A stretch of 64,000 bases of DNA from Symbiodinium natans (taxonomy: Eukaryota > Sar > Dinophyceae > Suessiales > Symbiodiniaceae): assembly GCA_905221605.1 (NCBI GenBank), contig CAJNDS010002356.1, positions 241,001-305,000 on the forward strand, given 5' to 3'. Positions within the stretch are counted from its first letter, which is position 1, and every line of letters starts with the position of its first letter. Shown piece after piece: positions 44,696-56,656 of the stretch. A program made the translations under genes and the position numbers. The notes beneath the pieces are model-generated. The model was not told the origin of the DNA, made no database searches, and saw nothing but the letters and a program-made list of their open reading frames with translations.

Positions 44696-45254
44696 ATGAC
44701 CCTTAAGGTGGTGCCTGGGGTCGCATTGCCTTCTTTGCGGATCTGCCGCGCCGCTCCGTGGGGAACTTGGAGACTTCGACAGTGTTGGAGAGTTTTCAAC
44801 TTTTCAGTGCTTTGCTCAGACCTGGGCCACCGTTCAGAGGGCCAAGAGGACTGTGTGGAACGGCTGGGAGTGAAGTATGGGACTCTTTGCAAGCAAAAGC
44901 ATCCAAAGTGTCCGCTCCGAGAGGATCCTTTGGGGTCCTCACAGGCACGACGCTTCGACTGCTTTTAGTGGTTTTAGTGCGCGGTGTACTGGCACGGAGA
45001 CATCTCCACCTCGACCTCGGCAGGTGGACGCAGCAGGAGTGCCAGATTCTTCTGGACGAGGCCGACTGCTGGTTGACTGCTCTCATTGCCAGTGGATGTT
45101 CCCGCCTCTGCCCAGTGCTGCTCCATGCTTTGGCCAGGAGCACACACGCAGTTGCTGCAGTGTTGCTACAGTAGTTGCTGTCCGGCGATTTCCCCTGAAG
45201 GCGTGCGCTACAAAGAAACCGAGGCCGTTGGATGATGCTTGGTGGGGTGCATGA
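44696..45254 (+). other. overlapping open frames, unidentified
   Basis: Plus frames 44758-45174 and 44877-45254 overlap out of phase. The second begins MGLFASKSIQSVRSERIL, which would suit N-myristoylation, but nothing else supports it. The minus strand is also open (44796-45143). Coding status is unclear. Confidence 0.15.
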
Positions 45255-45567
45255 ACTTACGTGGTGCAGATGTCAACAAGAGTTGCTGCTTGAAAAGGAC
45301 CCTGATGCGTTAGGGTTTTTGTGGCCCCCAAGTCGTTGCTATCTTCGAGAGATTGTCGCTTGACAGTTGGACCAGCATCTCGAACATGCTCGGAGTCCTT
45401 CACTGAGATGGTTCATCCCACCCCTCTAAGGGATGTCGTGCTGCAATGCTAGAAAGGTCAACCCGAATACCGTGCGCGACAAGTGGCGGGAGCTGTGCTA
45501 CGGTGAGAAACGGCGTGGGAAGTTTTCGCAAGCGGAGGACCGGTACAGAAGCCACCAGCATTGGCAT

Positions 45568-45641
45568 GGGGTTTAGGGTTTAGGGTTTAGGGCGTAGGGT
45601 TTAGGGTTTAGGGTTTAGGGTTCAGGGTTCAGGGTTCAGGG
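45568..45641 (+). repeat. interstitial telomere-type array (TTTAGGG)n
   Basis: About ten heptamers, TTTAGGG grading into TTCAGGG at the right end, with one GCGTAGGG variant. TTTAGGG is the plant-type repeat also reported for dinoflagellate telomeres. Confidence 0.93.
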
Positions 45642-46565
45642 TGCAGGCTAGAAGCAGCCCAAACGAGGTCACGGGGGGCATGCCAGGACTGGAGGATGCG
45701 CATGGCCATCTGCCACACAACCAACAGAGCCGGTCTCAGTGTCGAAAGGTGGCAGCGCGTTCTGCTTACGCGCAATGCCGGTGTGACTTGTCGCCTAGCA
45801 GAATCACTGAAGATGTCAGTTGCACTGGGCCAGTGAAGCCTTGAGGGGTCTTCACTTCGCCACTTCGTCTATGTTATGTCTCCGGAAGTTTGCATGTTGG
45901 TTTTCAGGCTTGCTCCCGACAAAAGACATACCCTGGACAAAGGTGCAGAACCAAGTTTGGAAGTAAACGTGCGTAGTTTGCCACTGAGAGCAGTGTCTGA
46001 CAGTGATTCAAGCCGGAAGTTGTGAGGTTCAGAAATGGATGCCACACCGGGGTTACAAGATGTCCCGCCCTCCAATGAGATTTGCTGCGAGCCACGAGTT
46101 CGATAGAGTCCCCACTTCAAGGTTGATGAAACGCTGGTACAACGACCTCATGCCACGCTTGACCGCCTACAAGGCCTTCTTGGCTTGGCAGTTCTACTTG
46201 CGTTTTTTGCGTGGGTGCCGGCCATCTCCCGACTTCAGGACAAGTATGGGATGCCTGTTGAGCCAGATGTCTTCGTGCGACACCTCCTGATCTGGGCTGA
46301 GCCACGACGTGTCGCCTTCAAAAGCTAGGTTGCTAGGAAAGCCGAGTTGCAACTTGTATTCCGAGGCGTAAGCTTCGAAAGGAGGACTATGACGATCCGA
46401 GGGCAAGGGGCTCAAGGGACCCAGTCTGCAGTCTTGACCCGTGGCCTTGTGCATCGGTCTCCTATGCAGAAGCGCAGTCTGCATCCGTGGGGAGCCCAGG
46501 AAGTGGAGTGGACCCATGTCGGTTTCCCAGCTGGGGATTGTGGTGCCGACTGTGCTGTGACCAGA
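45642..46565. other. spacer
   Basis: Short frames on both strands (for example 46003-46290 and 46347-46631, plus) without recognisable motifs. Confidence 0.4.
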
Positions 46566-46684
46566 AACTTAGAACTTGGGATGTTCCCACTTATGCTAAC
46601 AGTCCTTAATGGGGATGATAGTACCTCCTAGTATCATCCCTACTAAGGACAGTCAGTATAAGGGGGAACATCCCAACTTAGAAC
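46566..46684. repeat. fold-back (MITE-like) inverted repeat
   Basis: Two arms of about 50 bp (46575-46624 and 46629-46677) are reverse complements with a handful of mismatches, separated by about 4 bp. The outer ends carry CTTAGAAC and ACTTAGAAC. The whole would form one long hairpin. It may be a small non-autonomous transposon. Confidence 0.85.
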
Positions 46685-46791
46685 ACAGGTGAACACATGG
46701 TGGTCGGCCGGCATGAATCGCACGAAGTGGCGGCAGCTCTCCTCACGAGCCGACGGCTCAAGAACCTCAGAGTTTGTCCTCAGTTACCATT

Positions 46792-46890
46792 TTGTTCCAG
46801 TACGTTCCACTATGTTCCACTATGTTTCAATGTGTTCGTTCCATTGTGTTCCATTATGTTCCACCATGTTCCATTATGTTCCACTCTTTT
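46792..46890 (+). repeat. about 10 bp tandem repeat (ATGTTCCAYT)
   Basis: Roughly nine imperfect units of TATGTTCCAC/T in a row. The array is open in two plus frames, giving Cys/Phe/His-rich artefact peptides. Confidence 0.9.
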
Positions 46891-47145
46891 GTTCCTCGTG
46901 CGCTGAAGGTTCCTGACGAGCTTCGGTTCGCCGGCATGCAGCAACAGGTTCAGTGGTGGTACGAGGTCAACCAGTGCAAGTCTCATCGGAAGCGGGACAA
47001 GAAACTGCTCGCGGCTGAGATCTTGCGCAAGGCCTTTTTGCTTGGACCAGCTGTTCTGACTCCCTTTCTGACTCTGGGACCGCCTCGGGGCATCCAGAGG
47101 CTCAAGACCATCGTCTCGGCAGAGGAGGCGGAGGCATCCTCTTGA
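46891..47145 (+). other. possible coding remnant after the ATGTTCCAYT array
   Basis: The frame ending at 47145 includes VPDELRFAGMQQQVQWWYEV and KRDKKLLAAEILRKAFLLGP, which is protein-like. The repeat array precedes it in the same frame, and the family is unknown. Either an exon or an eroded element ORF. Confidence 0.25.
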
Positions 47146-49019
47146 AGATAGGTTTTTGGGTATGCAAATGCCATGAGCAGCTGTCCAGGCCATGGAGGAG
47201 GAGCGATAGCCGCTAGCCCGGTGCACCAGCTCTGGGCTTTGTCGTGCCAGTTCCAAGTCCTGCATGATGCAATGCCTGAGGCCACAGTGGATGCCAAAGA
47301 AAGCGCCCGTCGGAGGAGCCTATCGCCTTGAGGATTCACGAGTCGCATTGTACAGTGAGTTTCGGGGACCTGAGTCGCAGCTCGATGAATCTGATTTAGC
47401 CTGCGCCCGTGTCTTTGCAGGGGGTTTGCTCGCAAAATCGGACGATTCCTCGAGCTTTCCCTTGAGCTGCTAGCTTTGTGCTGCGCCACTTCTAGATCTG
47501 AAGGCATGTGGGCGCGCGTGCAGTGCAACCATTGCTGGGGCAGAGTCAGGGCAGACATCAATAGCAGGTGACAAAAGGTTCAGGCATGGTTGTATCGTCT
47601 TGTGCAATGTCCATACCCTGTTGTGCACGAATTCGACAGGCGCCGACTCAAGACTCAGCTCAGTGTAGGTCAAGAGCCCATAGCCACCACAGCTCTGCCG
47701 TAGGTGGCGCCCGAAGGTGCAGGAAGAAACTTGTGTTGGTCTACGTACCTTTTTCTTGGTGGTTCAGCAGGCATGCTCACGGAAGCCTTATGTCTTCGTA
47801 GGGGCATCCTGGGGGCCCGCAAATGCTTTCAAGTTAGGTAGCCAACCTTGACTAGTTCGTGCCTGTTGACTCCAGAAATGCAGAAGCCCTGTTTCTCCTC
47901 GCTCCTCGACAGCTCCCTTGACTCCTTAACCTTCAGCATTGCGAGATGTCGTGTTTCCTTTCTGTGTGATGGAGCCGGGCGTGGACGGATGAGCATTCGG
48001 ACAGCCGCCGGGAGCCTTGAGAAAGTCCTTGGCGCCCAGCAAAGAAGGCTAGGTGGGCGAAGTGAGCGCTTGAGTTCTGCCGCCGGAGGCCTCTTGGCAC
48101 CGCCTGAGTGGCCGCTCTGCGAAAGCACAGCGGAAGTTACATCTGAAATTCATGTGAAGATACTTTGATCTGGCTGTTAGAAGCTGTTAGACATAGAATG
48201 TTTGGAGCCTCCTCTGCCAGGTTGGGCATGCAGATTGCCTCAGTGCCTTGGAGTCCGTCGTCGCTTCATTCGCCATGGCCTTGGTGGTCGTGTCCAGGTC
48301 GTCAAGGTCTGGGGTGAAAGTGCGCAGCTTAGGAACCGGGTTCTTCACAGATGATGCGGATTTCCTCGATCCGGAGGCCCTGAAACACACGGATCAAAAG
48401 AGCCCCAGCTCCTCACAAGCTTGGCATGTTCCTCGAAGGCGCCGGTTATTGCCGATCGTGTCAATGAGTGCTCCCATCAGTTGGTGGCCGTTTGCAGAAC
48501 TCCGTGCGAAATGCAGTGCTGGATGTGACTGTTGGTTTGCTGTTGGCTGATGACTGAGGCGCTGGCGGTACATGGACGATCCTGCATTGCAGGCGAACAT
48601 CCTCGAGTGGCAGAACCCAGCCTCTCTGCCCTTGTGCAGACTTTCCTACTTCCCTCTCATGCTGTTCGTACCTGTTGAAGTTCAGTGGCTTCAAGGCGCA
48701 GCAATGTCGGAATGGGCATGTTGGTGCTCAACCGCGCTGCTCAGCCGACAGAGAACTCACGAAAACTCTGTGTGCACTCCCTGGGACACTCTGCACCCCC
48801 CCTCCACCCCCAAAAGGCAGAAGGCCTCGATCTTCCGAGCGTGAACGAGCTGTACAAGTCCCTTCCTCGGCGCCTGACGTGGTTCAACGGTTCAACGTGG
48901 TTCATCGCGTGGTTTCTCGCTAGACTTCCTAGACGATGAGGGACGGCTCTGCAAGCTGAGCATGGTCTGGAGCTTTCTGAGGCGCCTGAGAAATCTGGAG
49001 GTTAACAGCCTCAAGCGCT
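47146..49019. other. spacer, no clear gene
   Basis: Short frames on both strands (47848-48168 plus, 48394-48600 minus, 48248-48550 plus) compete with each other. None has a motif I recognise. Confidence 0.4.
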
Positions 49020-50168
49020 TTGTTGGACTTACAGCTGCTCAGCTGTGGCCTTGGCACCTTTCTCGGGTTGGATCTTCGTCTCTTCGCCGTCGTCAATCTC
49101 AGGGAGTTCCGCAGCAAAGCAGATGCTGCCAGAGACGAGTCTGGCTCCAAGAGACCCTCTGCCACATCTGCCACATCTGCATCGCTTTTGACTCATCTTG
49201 GGAGTGGCAAGGGGTGCCCCAAAAAGCACGGCACTGAGAGAGGAGCTTCCAGAGTTCGCTGGAGAAAGAGGAGAAGCAAAGCCCCTTTGCCACTGGCCGG
49301 TTTTGTATCGGCCAAGACCTTGGGTCTGGGTTTGTTGTTCTCGGTGTCTTCCGTGTGGTGCGTTGTCTGTGGCCCTAGGTCTGGATCCCAAGGAGCTGCT
49401 TCTGGCTGCTGTTTATGTTCAGACCTGAGTTGTGCTACATGGTTGTCGGATCTGCTTGGGGGATCTCGTCTGGCAATGTCAGAGTCAAGGCGCAGAAGCA
49501 CGGCGACCTGGCTCCCTTTTCAAAGGCCCTGCTGTGGAACAGCCAGGTGCCCCCCTGCCCGTGCTGCATGGCTTCATGGGTGGTGTGCCTTTGTGATTGT
49601 CCATAGGCTTCAAGCATATGGCAGATGGGTTCCTTGCTTCCTTTCTACTGGCAAGGAGCTGGCATACCTGGCAGCTGACTATCGAAAGCGGCGGCCCCGT
49701 TTTTTGTTGCGCGGTTTGTTCAACTGCTTTGTACTCCAGCAATGGGACCGATTTGGAAGGCCTCTAGTGTGCCACCTCAGCGGAGCAGCATGGGATGGTG
49801 GTGCAGCGCCTTGGCTGCCTTGGCCGATACGCCGATACATTGTGATGCGTTCTTACACCGTTTTTGGTATGCCACCTTCTCGGTGCAGTGAGGCATTGGC
49901 TGGACTGTCAAGCTTTTCTGGTGCACACCACACATCCGAAATCTCTGCGCTGAAGCTCAGAGAGCCCTCAGATTTCTTGGGGCATTTCAGCGTTCTTGGC
50001 CGCCTGCTCGATAGGTTTTGCCATTTGCTGTGGAGACTGTCGAGGTCCGTTCTTGCTTCCAGGGCCTCGTGCCAATGGGAGGCCGCACGTGGTATCTGTT
50101 GTGCATCCGTGCTGCCTCCTTGCCTGTCTTGTTTAAGCGCTTGGGAGCCCTGTGCTGTGTGTTCGTGA
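49020..50168 (+). other. 382-codon open frame, unidentified
   Basis: One of the longest host-side open frames here. It is rich in Ala, Arg, Ser, Leu and Cys, without a recognised domain. A second plus frame over the same DNA is also protein-like between several stops (for example RFLGAFQRSW and, downstream, RLDKAIRRAGMTALRRAW at about 50190-50250). So this may be a decayed gene whose true frame changes, or a chance frame. Confidence 0.2.
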
Positions 50169-50697
50169 ACCAAAGGGCCAGCAAGGCATGAGGAAGGCTA
50201 GACAAAGCTATCCGCCGTGCAGGCATGACTGCGCTGCGGCGAGCTTGGCTTGTGCACCTTACGTCTCAAGTCACGTCAGTCCTTGCCCGCGCATCCCGAA
50301 AGTTCTTCTAAGACATGAGGCTTGCATCTTTGAAATGGCACCTGGGAGAGTTCCTTGCCCTGACTGGTTGGCCGGGCTCCTACTCCTTGCAGCTTGAGCC
50401 CGTAATCAAGGGGAGAGTGCAGCCAGGACCCTCCGTGGGTCTGACTTGGTCGCCCTGGGACTGATAAGGCCGGGCATGTTTCTTCTTTTCTTCCCATTGT
50501 CTTTTCCCCCAAAATGGGGACTTACGAAAAGAAGGGGCCTCAAATATCGACCCCCATATCCCCAAAAATAAGGTACCCCCCTTTGTCTCGCGTAAACCCC
50601 CCTTAAATGACCATGAAATATTTCGTCCAAGGCACTGGATGTCGCCAGATGCCCTGCCCTTCCTGGAGCTGACGGCCGAGAAGCAGCTGGAGGCGGC

Positions 50698-50780
50698 GGG
50701 TTTAGGGCTTAAGGTTTAGGCTTAAGGGTTTAGGGTTTAGGGTCTAGGGTTTAGGGTTTACGGTTTAGGGTTTAGGGTTC
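50698..50780 (+). repeat. interstitial telomere-type array (TTTAGGG)n, degenerate
   Basis: Eleven or so units with variants GCTTAAGG, TCTAGGG and TTTACGG. Confidence 0.9.
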
Positions 50781-50880
50781 GGCATGTCAAGTCCAAGCAT
50801 TCACTAGTCAAGCAGCTTGGCAAGCGTTGGAAAAATACCCACCCACCCAAGAATCCCATAACGTTAAGAAAGTAAACTCT

Positions 50881-51330
50881 CAACCCTGTGCCCCAAACCG
50901 TTGGGCTCTAAACCCTATGCCCCAAATTTTAGAGACCCTAAGCCCTACGCCCCAAACCCTAGAGCCTTAAACCCTATGCCCCCAGGCCCGGGCTGGAAAA
51001 AAAACATTTGCCGACGACGTGCGTCAGGGCTTAGGGCCCACGGAAAAAAAACCACCATTTGCCGACGAAGGGTGTCAGGGTTTAGGGCCCACGGGGGGAA
51101 GAAAACCATTTGCCGACGAAGGGTGTCAGGGTTTAGGGCCCCCCGGGGGGAAGAAAACCATTTGCCGAAGGGTGTCAGGATTCAGGCCCCCCGGGGGGGA
51201 AAAACCATATGCCGACGAAGGGTGTCAGGGTTTAGGGCCCCCTCGGGGTGAAAAAACCATTTGCCGACGAAGGGTGGTTTAGGAGAAAACCACATGCCGG
51301 TAAGAGAGGGTTTAGGGTTTAGGGTTTTTT
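50881..51330 (+). repeat. about 50 bp minisatellite carrying telomere motifs
   Basis: The left part (50881-50980) is degenerate CCCTAAA/CCCCAAA. From 51005, six units of 45-52 bp follow, of the form AACCATTTGCCGACGAAGGG then TGTCAGGGTTTAGGGCCC and a G-tract. They end in a short TTTAGGG run (51309-51330). The TTTAGGG core is part of every full unit. A plus frame (50901-51251) is open through it and is not considered a gene. Confidence 0.88.
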
Positions 51331-51870
51331 GCTGTTGCTTCCTGACTGGAGCTCTCTTCGTCCGGTGCTGTCAATTCAAGCACCATTCAAGTAAGTTTTC
51401 GTCTGTCATGCAAAGAATTTCTTCATTCCTGGAAGTATATTCGGTTTCTGCTCCTGGCTTGTCTGCATACTTTGCGAGACGGGAATTCTGTTGGGTTTTA
51501 TGCACCAATTAATTTCTCCAGATTTTGTTAACTCGGTGAGGCTACTTTATGATTTCTTAGTTAAGGAGTTGCTTTGACACCGTTGTTTCTCGACTTGCTC
51601 GTTGCCAGGTCTCTGAGAGTGACGCTGCCCTGCTCCTTACCGAGCACTCGTTGCCTCTGCCCGAGGTGGGTCCAGGTCGCATTGATGCCGGGCAAGCTGC
51701 GTAGTGCGGGCTGTTGCTAGGACACTAGCCTTCTCTCCGACGACCCATATGCGCCGGGATTCAAGCGAAGGCCGCGATGTGGACTCGAGCGACCCGTATA
51801 CATCTGCATGCCCCGTAACCGCACCCCTTGTTCAGGGGTAATTACACATAGGTCGTTCCAGGTAGCTCTG
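51331..51870. other. spacer
   Basis: No gene recognised. Confidence 0.4.
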
Positions 51871-51871
51871 C

Positions 51872-52205
51872 GTGTGCACCAACTTGCCACTTGCCAGTTA
51901 CATTCCGCTGATCGCAGAGATCTTCAGCAAGGAAAGTCTGCCCAAAATCGTGGAGGCAGGTGCTCAACGGCACATGATGGGACATGATAGGGGACGTAAC
52001 CGGACCATGCCGCACCTGGCCCAAATCATGCAGGCGCTCGATCATAGGATCAACAATCCTGAAACCTCACACATGGACGGCGAGTTCTTGGAGGCAGGCC
52101 TTCAAGTGGCTTTTTTCGGAATTCACCCAAGCCATGCTTCAGGTTTGCAAGGACAGACTCAGCCAAGTGGACAAGCGAGCCGCCTGGATGACGCTTCATA
52201 CTTAG
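51872..52205 (+). pseudogene. possible coding remnant, one frameshift
   Basis: Frame 51872-52213 reads protein-like from IPLIAEIFSKESLPKIVEAG to NNPETSHMDGEFLEAGLQ. The sense then appears to move to frame 51984-52205 with WLFSEFTQAMLQVCKDRLSQ. A single base change near 52110 would explain this. No family is recognised. Confidence 0.3.
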
Positions 52206-52213
52206 TCACCTAG

Positions 52214-54407
52214 TCTCGAACCGCAGTACCATGGACAAACGTATTGACTTTGGGATAGCTGAGTGCCCTATAGTGAGGCAAACCCTCATCCGAAGAGTCC
52301 GCGTGTCCGCCAGCGAGCAGCCTGCTACATCAGGAAGGAAGCCTGGCATGGAATTAGGGTCTTCTTTTGGGTAGTGCCGGACGTTCCTCTTACGATGCTG
52401 GTGTGGGCTGCAGCTACAGGATGTTCTGTTGCTCCCGAAGACACGAGGGGCAGAGAGGCACTGGCACGGGCAGACTGAGGCTCAATTCCTCTGTCCTTCT
52501 CGAAGCGCTGAGGCAAGGACCCCAACAGAATAGAATCAAGAATCGGATGAAGAATAGAATGAAGAATCGAATGAGGAGTAGAATGAAGGACGGAGTGAAG
52601 AAGGAGGGCTTTGGCATCACAGGACATCACGGGTTTCTCGGCTTGCCCAGGGCCGAGCTCTGGGCCGAGACACAGCTCTTGACTCGGCAGGAGAGTTGGC
52701 GCTTTGGGAGGGGGAAAGCAGGGATGGGAAGGGGCTGCTTTCCCAAACTCAGCTTGGGAGATCCGGCAGGAGACCATCTGGGGCCTTCATGCGGCATGCA
52801 CAGGGACAACCTACAGGCCAGGAGTTCTCGGTGGTCGCCTAGCACCCAGCCCTTGCGGCCGCAGGTTTGGTGACGAGGAGGTCCTGGTCGGGGAGGTCGA
52901 CGAGGCCCGATAAGGGACATCAAGGCGCTTCAGAGGGGGTCAGGATGTGAGTCATCAGAGCAGGCGTCGACGCCGCCGAAGGACGGGATGCTTTAAAATG
53001 CCGGACGTGTCTAGGCATGGGCCTAGGGGGGGCCTCGGCAGGACTTCGTGTTCAGCATCCCTGAGAGACCCGAGATGCCTCTTTCTCAACATCCGCGCTT
53101 GAGGCGCGCTGGCACTTCTCGAAGCTGTGCTATTTGCCTGGTGTTGTGCCCGTGTTCCGATCACAGGCGGTATCATCCTGACTACGACTCTGCAACAGGC
53201 CGTGGAATGACCTGCAGATACTTGTGTACTGTCCTGTTTCGGCGCTAGCAGGTCTGGACCATGATCCGCTTTGGATGCAGCAGGAAGTGCGACGAAGATC
53301 TGGCCTGCTTTCTTGCTGCGAAGCGTGATATAAGCAAATACCCGACTCTACTCAATGCAGATCTCCATCAAACTCAGACTTCACCTTCGACGGGCAGAAT
53401 CGAAGCCCTGCAGTACTCGGGACGCTCAACAACGCTCAGCTGGAGCATCTGGTAGATTCCATAACGCCCTAAAAAGACTCTAGAAGACGTCCCCCCAGAG
53501 AGCACCTATTCAACAACATGAACAAGACAAAAAATGAGGGAACGCGACGGCGTGGCAGGCTGGGATCCGCAGGTCTTCGACCTCGAGCGTCGCCACGCTG
53601 TAGAGGCCAGAGGATGACAGGGTACAGGCGACTCAAAGCAGAAGCCGTAACAAGGAATGCACTAGGTATGCACAAGGTACGTACAAGGTATGTACAAGGT
53701 ATGTACAGTATGTGTATGTATGACTGGTACACGACCCTTCGCCCTTTCTGCATCTTTCTGCTTTTCGTGGAAGGACATGCTCGGAGATCGAGATCCGTCC
53801 GCCTTCGGGTTGAGCCGCTGCTCAGCTGCAGAGAGCAAGACCCCACAAGTGTCAAGACGCGCCTTGCAAGTGGTTAGCACTGGCCGGATGATCAGACACG
53901 CCCTTTGTCCTTGGGCTCTTGAACACGCAGCAAGTGCTATAGACAGCCCAGCTGAGCATGTAAACAAGAACTTGCTTGTTCAGAGCAAAGTGAAGCAGCG
54001 CTTGAGGTTGGGTCAGGGTGGAAAGCAGACCAAGATGACTCCAAGATGACGTTTCACGTGGTGCGCGTGCCGGTTTGCTTGGCACGCGTCATGCTTCATG
54101 CAAAGAACATCGAGCACTTAATTGTGGTTCTCCGAATAAAGCCATGCTGCCCTGTGACACTGAGCTCTTTCATGTATGCCATGAGTGCAGCGTTGACAGG
54201 CTCGTCCGCAGCTTTTGTGACCATGACTACAACATCAGTCGTAGCATCGGCAGCCAGTCGTAGCATCGGCAAAACGCCTTTCTCGGTTGTTGGTGACATT
54301 TCAGTTCGCTGTGAACGTAGACCCAAGCCTCGTGCAAGCTCACTTTGCACGCCTCTGTTAACTGGACGTGTTGCCTAATCTGCACCTGATGGATTTCGAC
54401 AACGAAT
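52214..54407. other. spacer with short tandem repeats
   Basis: Contains an AGAATNGAATGA-type array of about 15 bp period (52527-52603) and a CAAGGTATGTA array of 11 bp period (about 53672-53712). Frames such as 52367-52873 and 53518-53877 run through these arrays and show no domain. Confidence 0.45.
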
Positions 54408-54411
54408 CGTT

Positions 54412-54519
54412 GCTGAGATGCTTCTGCTCCGAAGAGGAAGAGCGGGACATAATAGCTTGGAACAAGGAGAACGGGCATGCGCGATCGGATGTCTTCGAGT
54501 TCAGTTCCTTGGCGTGAGA
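54412..54519 (+). other. possible upstream exon of the TPR gene
   Basis: A plus frame reads SLLRCFCSEEEERDIIAWNK then GHARSDVFEFSSLA before a stop. It is protein-like and in the right place, but its end does not match the phase of the next acceptor at 54659, so the link is unproven. An ATG (MDFDNESLL) lies just upstream. Confidence 0.2.
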
Positions 54520-54659
54520 TCAGATGAGGTGAAGAGATTCAGGAGCACATGCTACACCAAGAGGGCCCTAGGGTTTGCCTCCGGGTTTGCCACCGGGCTT
54601 GCGCCTCATGTGCAGTTGTGCTGACTCTTTGTTGGCTCAGTGTTGACTGATCTTTTTAG

Positions 54660-55598
54660 GACTCGAGGAAGCAGACAAGCTTCGAGAGGAGGGGAACGAA
54701 CTCTTCAAGTCTGGGGATTTTGACACCGCCCGGCAGCGGTACTACGGAGCTGTGTGGCACCTGGACTTCGACATCGGACAGCAGTGGAATCTAATGGACC
54801 ATCACCAGCTTGACCTGAACACAAGGCAGGTTTGCAAAGTGCGTGGGAGCATGTTGGACCGCTTTGAGTCGGTTTCGCCTCTGCTGAGCCGGAGGAAGCT
54901 GAAAGTCGTCAGCAACATCTGCGGCGCGTACCTGAAAGCCCAGGACTGGGTAAACACCAAGAGGGCCGCTGACATTGGTCTGCGGCACATGGAAAAGGCT
55001 GGCCTCACGGACAATGATGCCAAAGGAAAGTTCTTGTACAGAAAAGGCCGGGCACAGCTACGCAGTGTTTACAGAGGCTGGAGGCACCCTGTGGCACCCT
55101 GTGGATCCCTGCAGGTTTTGCAAATCTCCAACGTGGGTTTGCAGAGGACGCCGTCGAAGCCTTGAAGCAGGTCTGCGTGGGTGGTATTTCGAGGGGGGCT
55201 GCGGCATGTGGCGGAGTACGGGTCCATGTGAAAGCATGTCGGAATTTACCAAACTGTACATCCACAGAAGTAGGTAACCGGGTCAAGGGTCGTTGTGTCA
55301 GGCGGATAGCTTGATCCCTGGGGACCGGCAGCTGCGCTTGGCGCTCAAAGAGGCATCCGACCTTCAGAAGAAGGCGCCAAGGCAGCACGTGGACAGCTGT
55401 TTCTTCCCCGACCTTTTTGAACACGATGCCCAAGGATCGACAAAAGGCAAAGGAAGTTTGGAAAAGCAAGTGGCCGGACTGCAGGGTGGACAGGGTGGAC
55501 AGGGTGGACACCGTTCTCGTGCAGAAAGGGCCCTGCACTTAGGCTCCTGTCAGAAGACGAGAAGGCCTGCCAGGCCACGGGAATCTGGGCTTCCATGA
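54660..55598 (+). CDS. TPR-domain protein (immunophilin/AIP-like co-chaperone type), three exons
   Basis: Exons 54660-55064, 55115-55170 and 55302-55598 join in phase across two introns: a 50 bp GT-AG intron (55065-55114) and a 131 bp intron with GT start and CAG end (55171-55301). TPR 1: EADKLREEGNELFKSGDFDT then ARQRYYGAVWHL. TPR 2: KVVSNICGAYLKAQDWVNTK then RAADIGLRHMEKAG. TPR 3: GKFLYRKGRAQLRSFANLQR (across intron 1) then GFAEDAVEALKQADSLIPGD. The tail is low in complexity with a 9 bp repeat (GGTGGACAG). Such TPRs bind Hsp90/Hsp70 tails or other partners. The acceptor at 54659 and an open phase show that an upstream exon is missing from this model. It is the clearest host gene in the window. 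Confidence 0.75.
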
Positions 55599-55683
55599 GC
55601 CATGAGCCGGCCTAGCGCTCCGCACGGCCTACATGCAGCGACATGCTCGCGGCTTGCAATTGACTTTGATCATTCACGTCAGG

Positions 55684-55927
55684 GCTCGTGGACGGAGCCA
55701 GCGGTGGCTTCAGCCCGCTTGAAGTTCACGCTGCGGCGCTGCTGTCGCAGATGGAAGAAGGACTGACACCTGACACAAGATTCAGGGAGTTTCGAGCGCC
55801 CCTCTGGAACTCATCGCAGTTTCGCTCTGCGATTTTCCGTGGGACTAAAGACCGGACTTCGCAATCAAAAGAGTACGGCCGGTACGGGGCACATCTGCAT
55901 TCGTTGGCAGTAGTCATTTGTTTGTAA
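55684..55927 (+). other. candidate exon, unidentified
   Basis: After a CAG acceptor (55681-55683) the frame reads LVDGASGGFSPLEVHAAALL then SQMEEGLTPDTRFREF and on to a stop at 55927. It is protein-like and could be a downstream exon of the TPR gene or a separate gene. Confidence 0.25.
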
Positions 55928-56196
55928 ACCACAGCACCTCCGCCAAGGCTCTCAGGAGTGGATTGGACAGGGATTGGAGCAGCTGTCGAAGACTCACATG
56001 ATACCAAAACCCTAAACCCCGAAGCAAGCCTGTGAGGGCTCTTCAAATCGACTCTGTCAACCTACGTGTGACTATATGGGGACACACGAACATTTGTGAA
56101 GTTCTTCTGTTGCCCTGGATGCCGACAGAACCTGCTTGCAAAGGCGGGTGTCCTGAAAATCTTCACATTCGTGGTGACATGCGCATCTGTTGAAAA

Positions 56197-56394
56197 ATGC
56201 CTGCGCCGGTAGAGGCACGAGATGTTTTCCCCCGGAAGCAGCGATGTGGCTCTTCCGATGATGTTTGCACTGTGGTGTCTCGGCTTGATGCTTCAAGTGC
56301 CTCGCCGAGTAGAGCAGCAAAAGGTTCAGAAAGCTTAGGTTCTGCTGGGGCATCTGGCCCTCCGCACGGAAGCAAGGGGGTTCTGACAACGTGA
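56197..56394 (+). other. candidate exon with PP2C-like C-terminal motif
   Basis: The frame contains RCGSSDDVCTVVSRLDASS, similar in pattern to the GSxDNxTxxVVxL end of PP2C-type phosphatases, followed by a Ser/Gly-rich tail. With no metal-binding motifs nearby, the assignment is weak. Confidence 0.2.
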
Positions 56395-56656
56395 ACTTTG
56401 GATTGACGCACCATGGCGTGATGTGTTGCAGAACTCCTCAGCCCTTAGAGGTGTGCCTTCGCAGTATGTGATCTGGTTGCCTAACCGCATAGCTAGAACT
56501 CCGTTTTCTGATGCTCTTTTGGGGTCTTGACTTCGGATGTGGAAGGATGGCGGCTTGACCTTCACAGAGCATGTGCTAGAAACCAACAATCGATCACGTC
56601 TCCTTCCACTTGCCCAAAACTGTCTTGATAAAGAATGCTTCTGAGTTCATGCAACC

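Noticed and set aside
46774-46906. Cys/Phe/His-rich repeat peptide
   Set aside because: Translation of the ATGTTCCAYT tandem array.
50901-51282. Repeat protein with ICRRRVSGFRA units
   Set aside because: Read-through of the telomere-derived minisatellite; unit lengths vary (45-52 bp) and are not frame-preserving overall.
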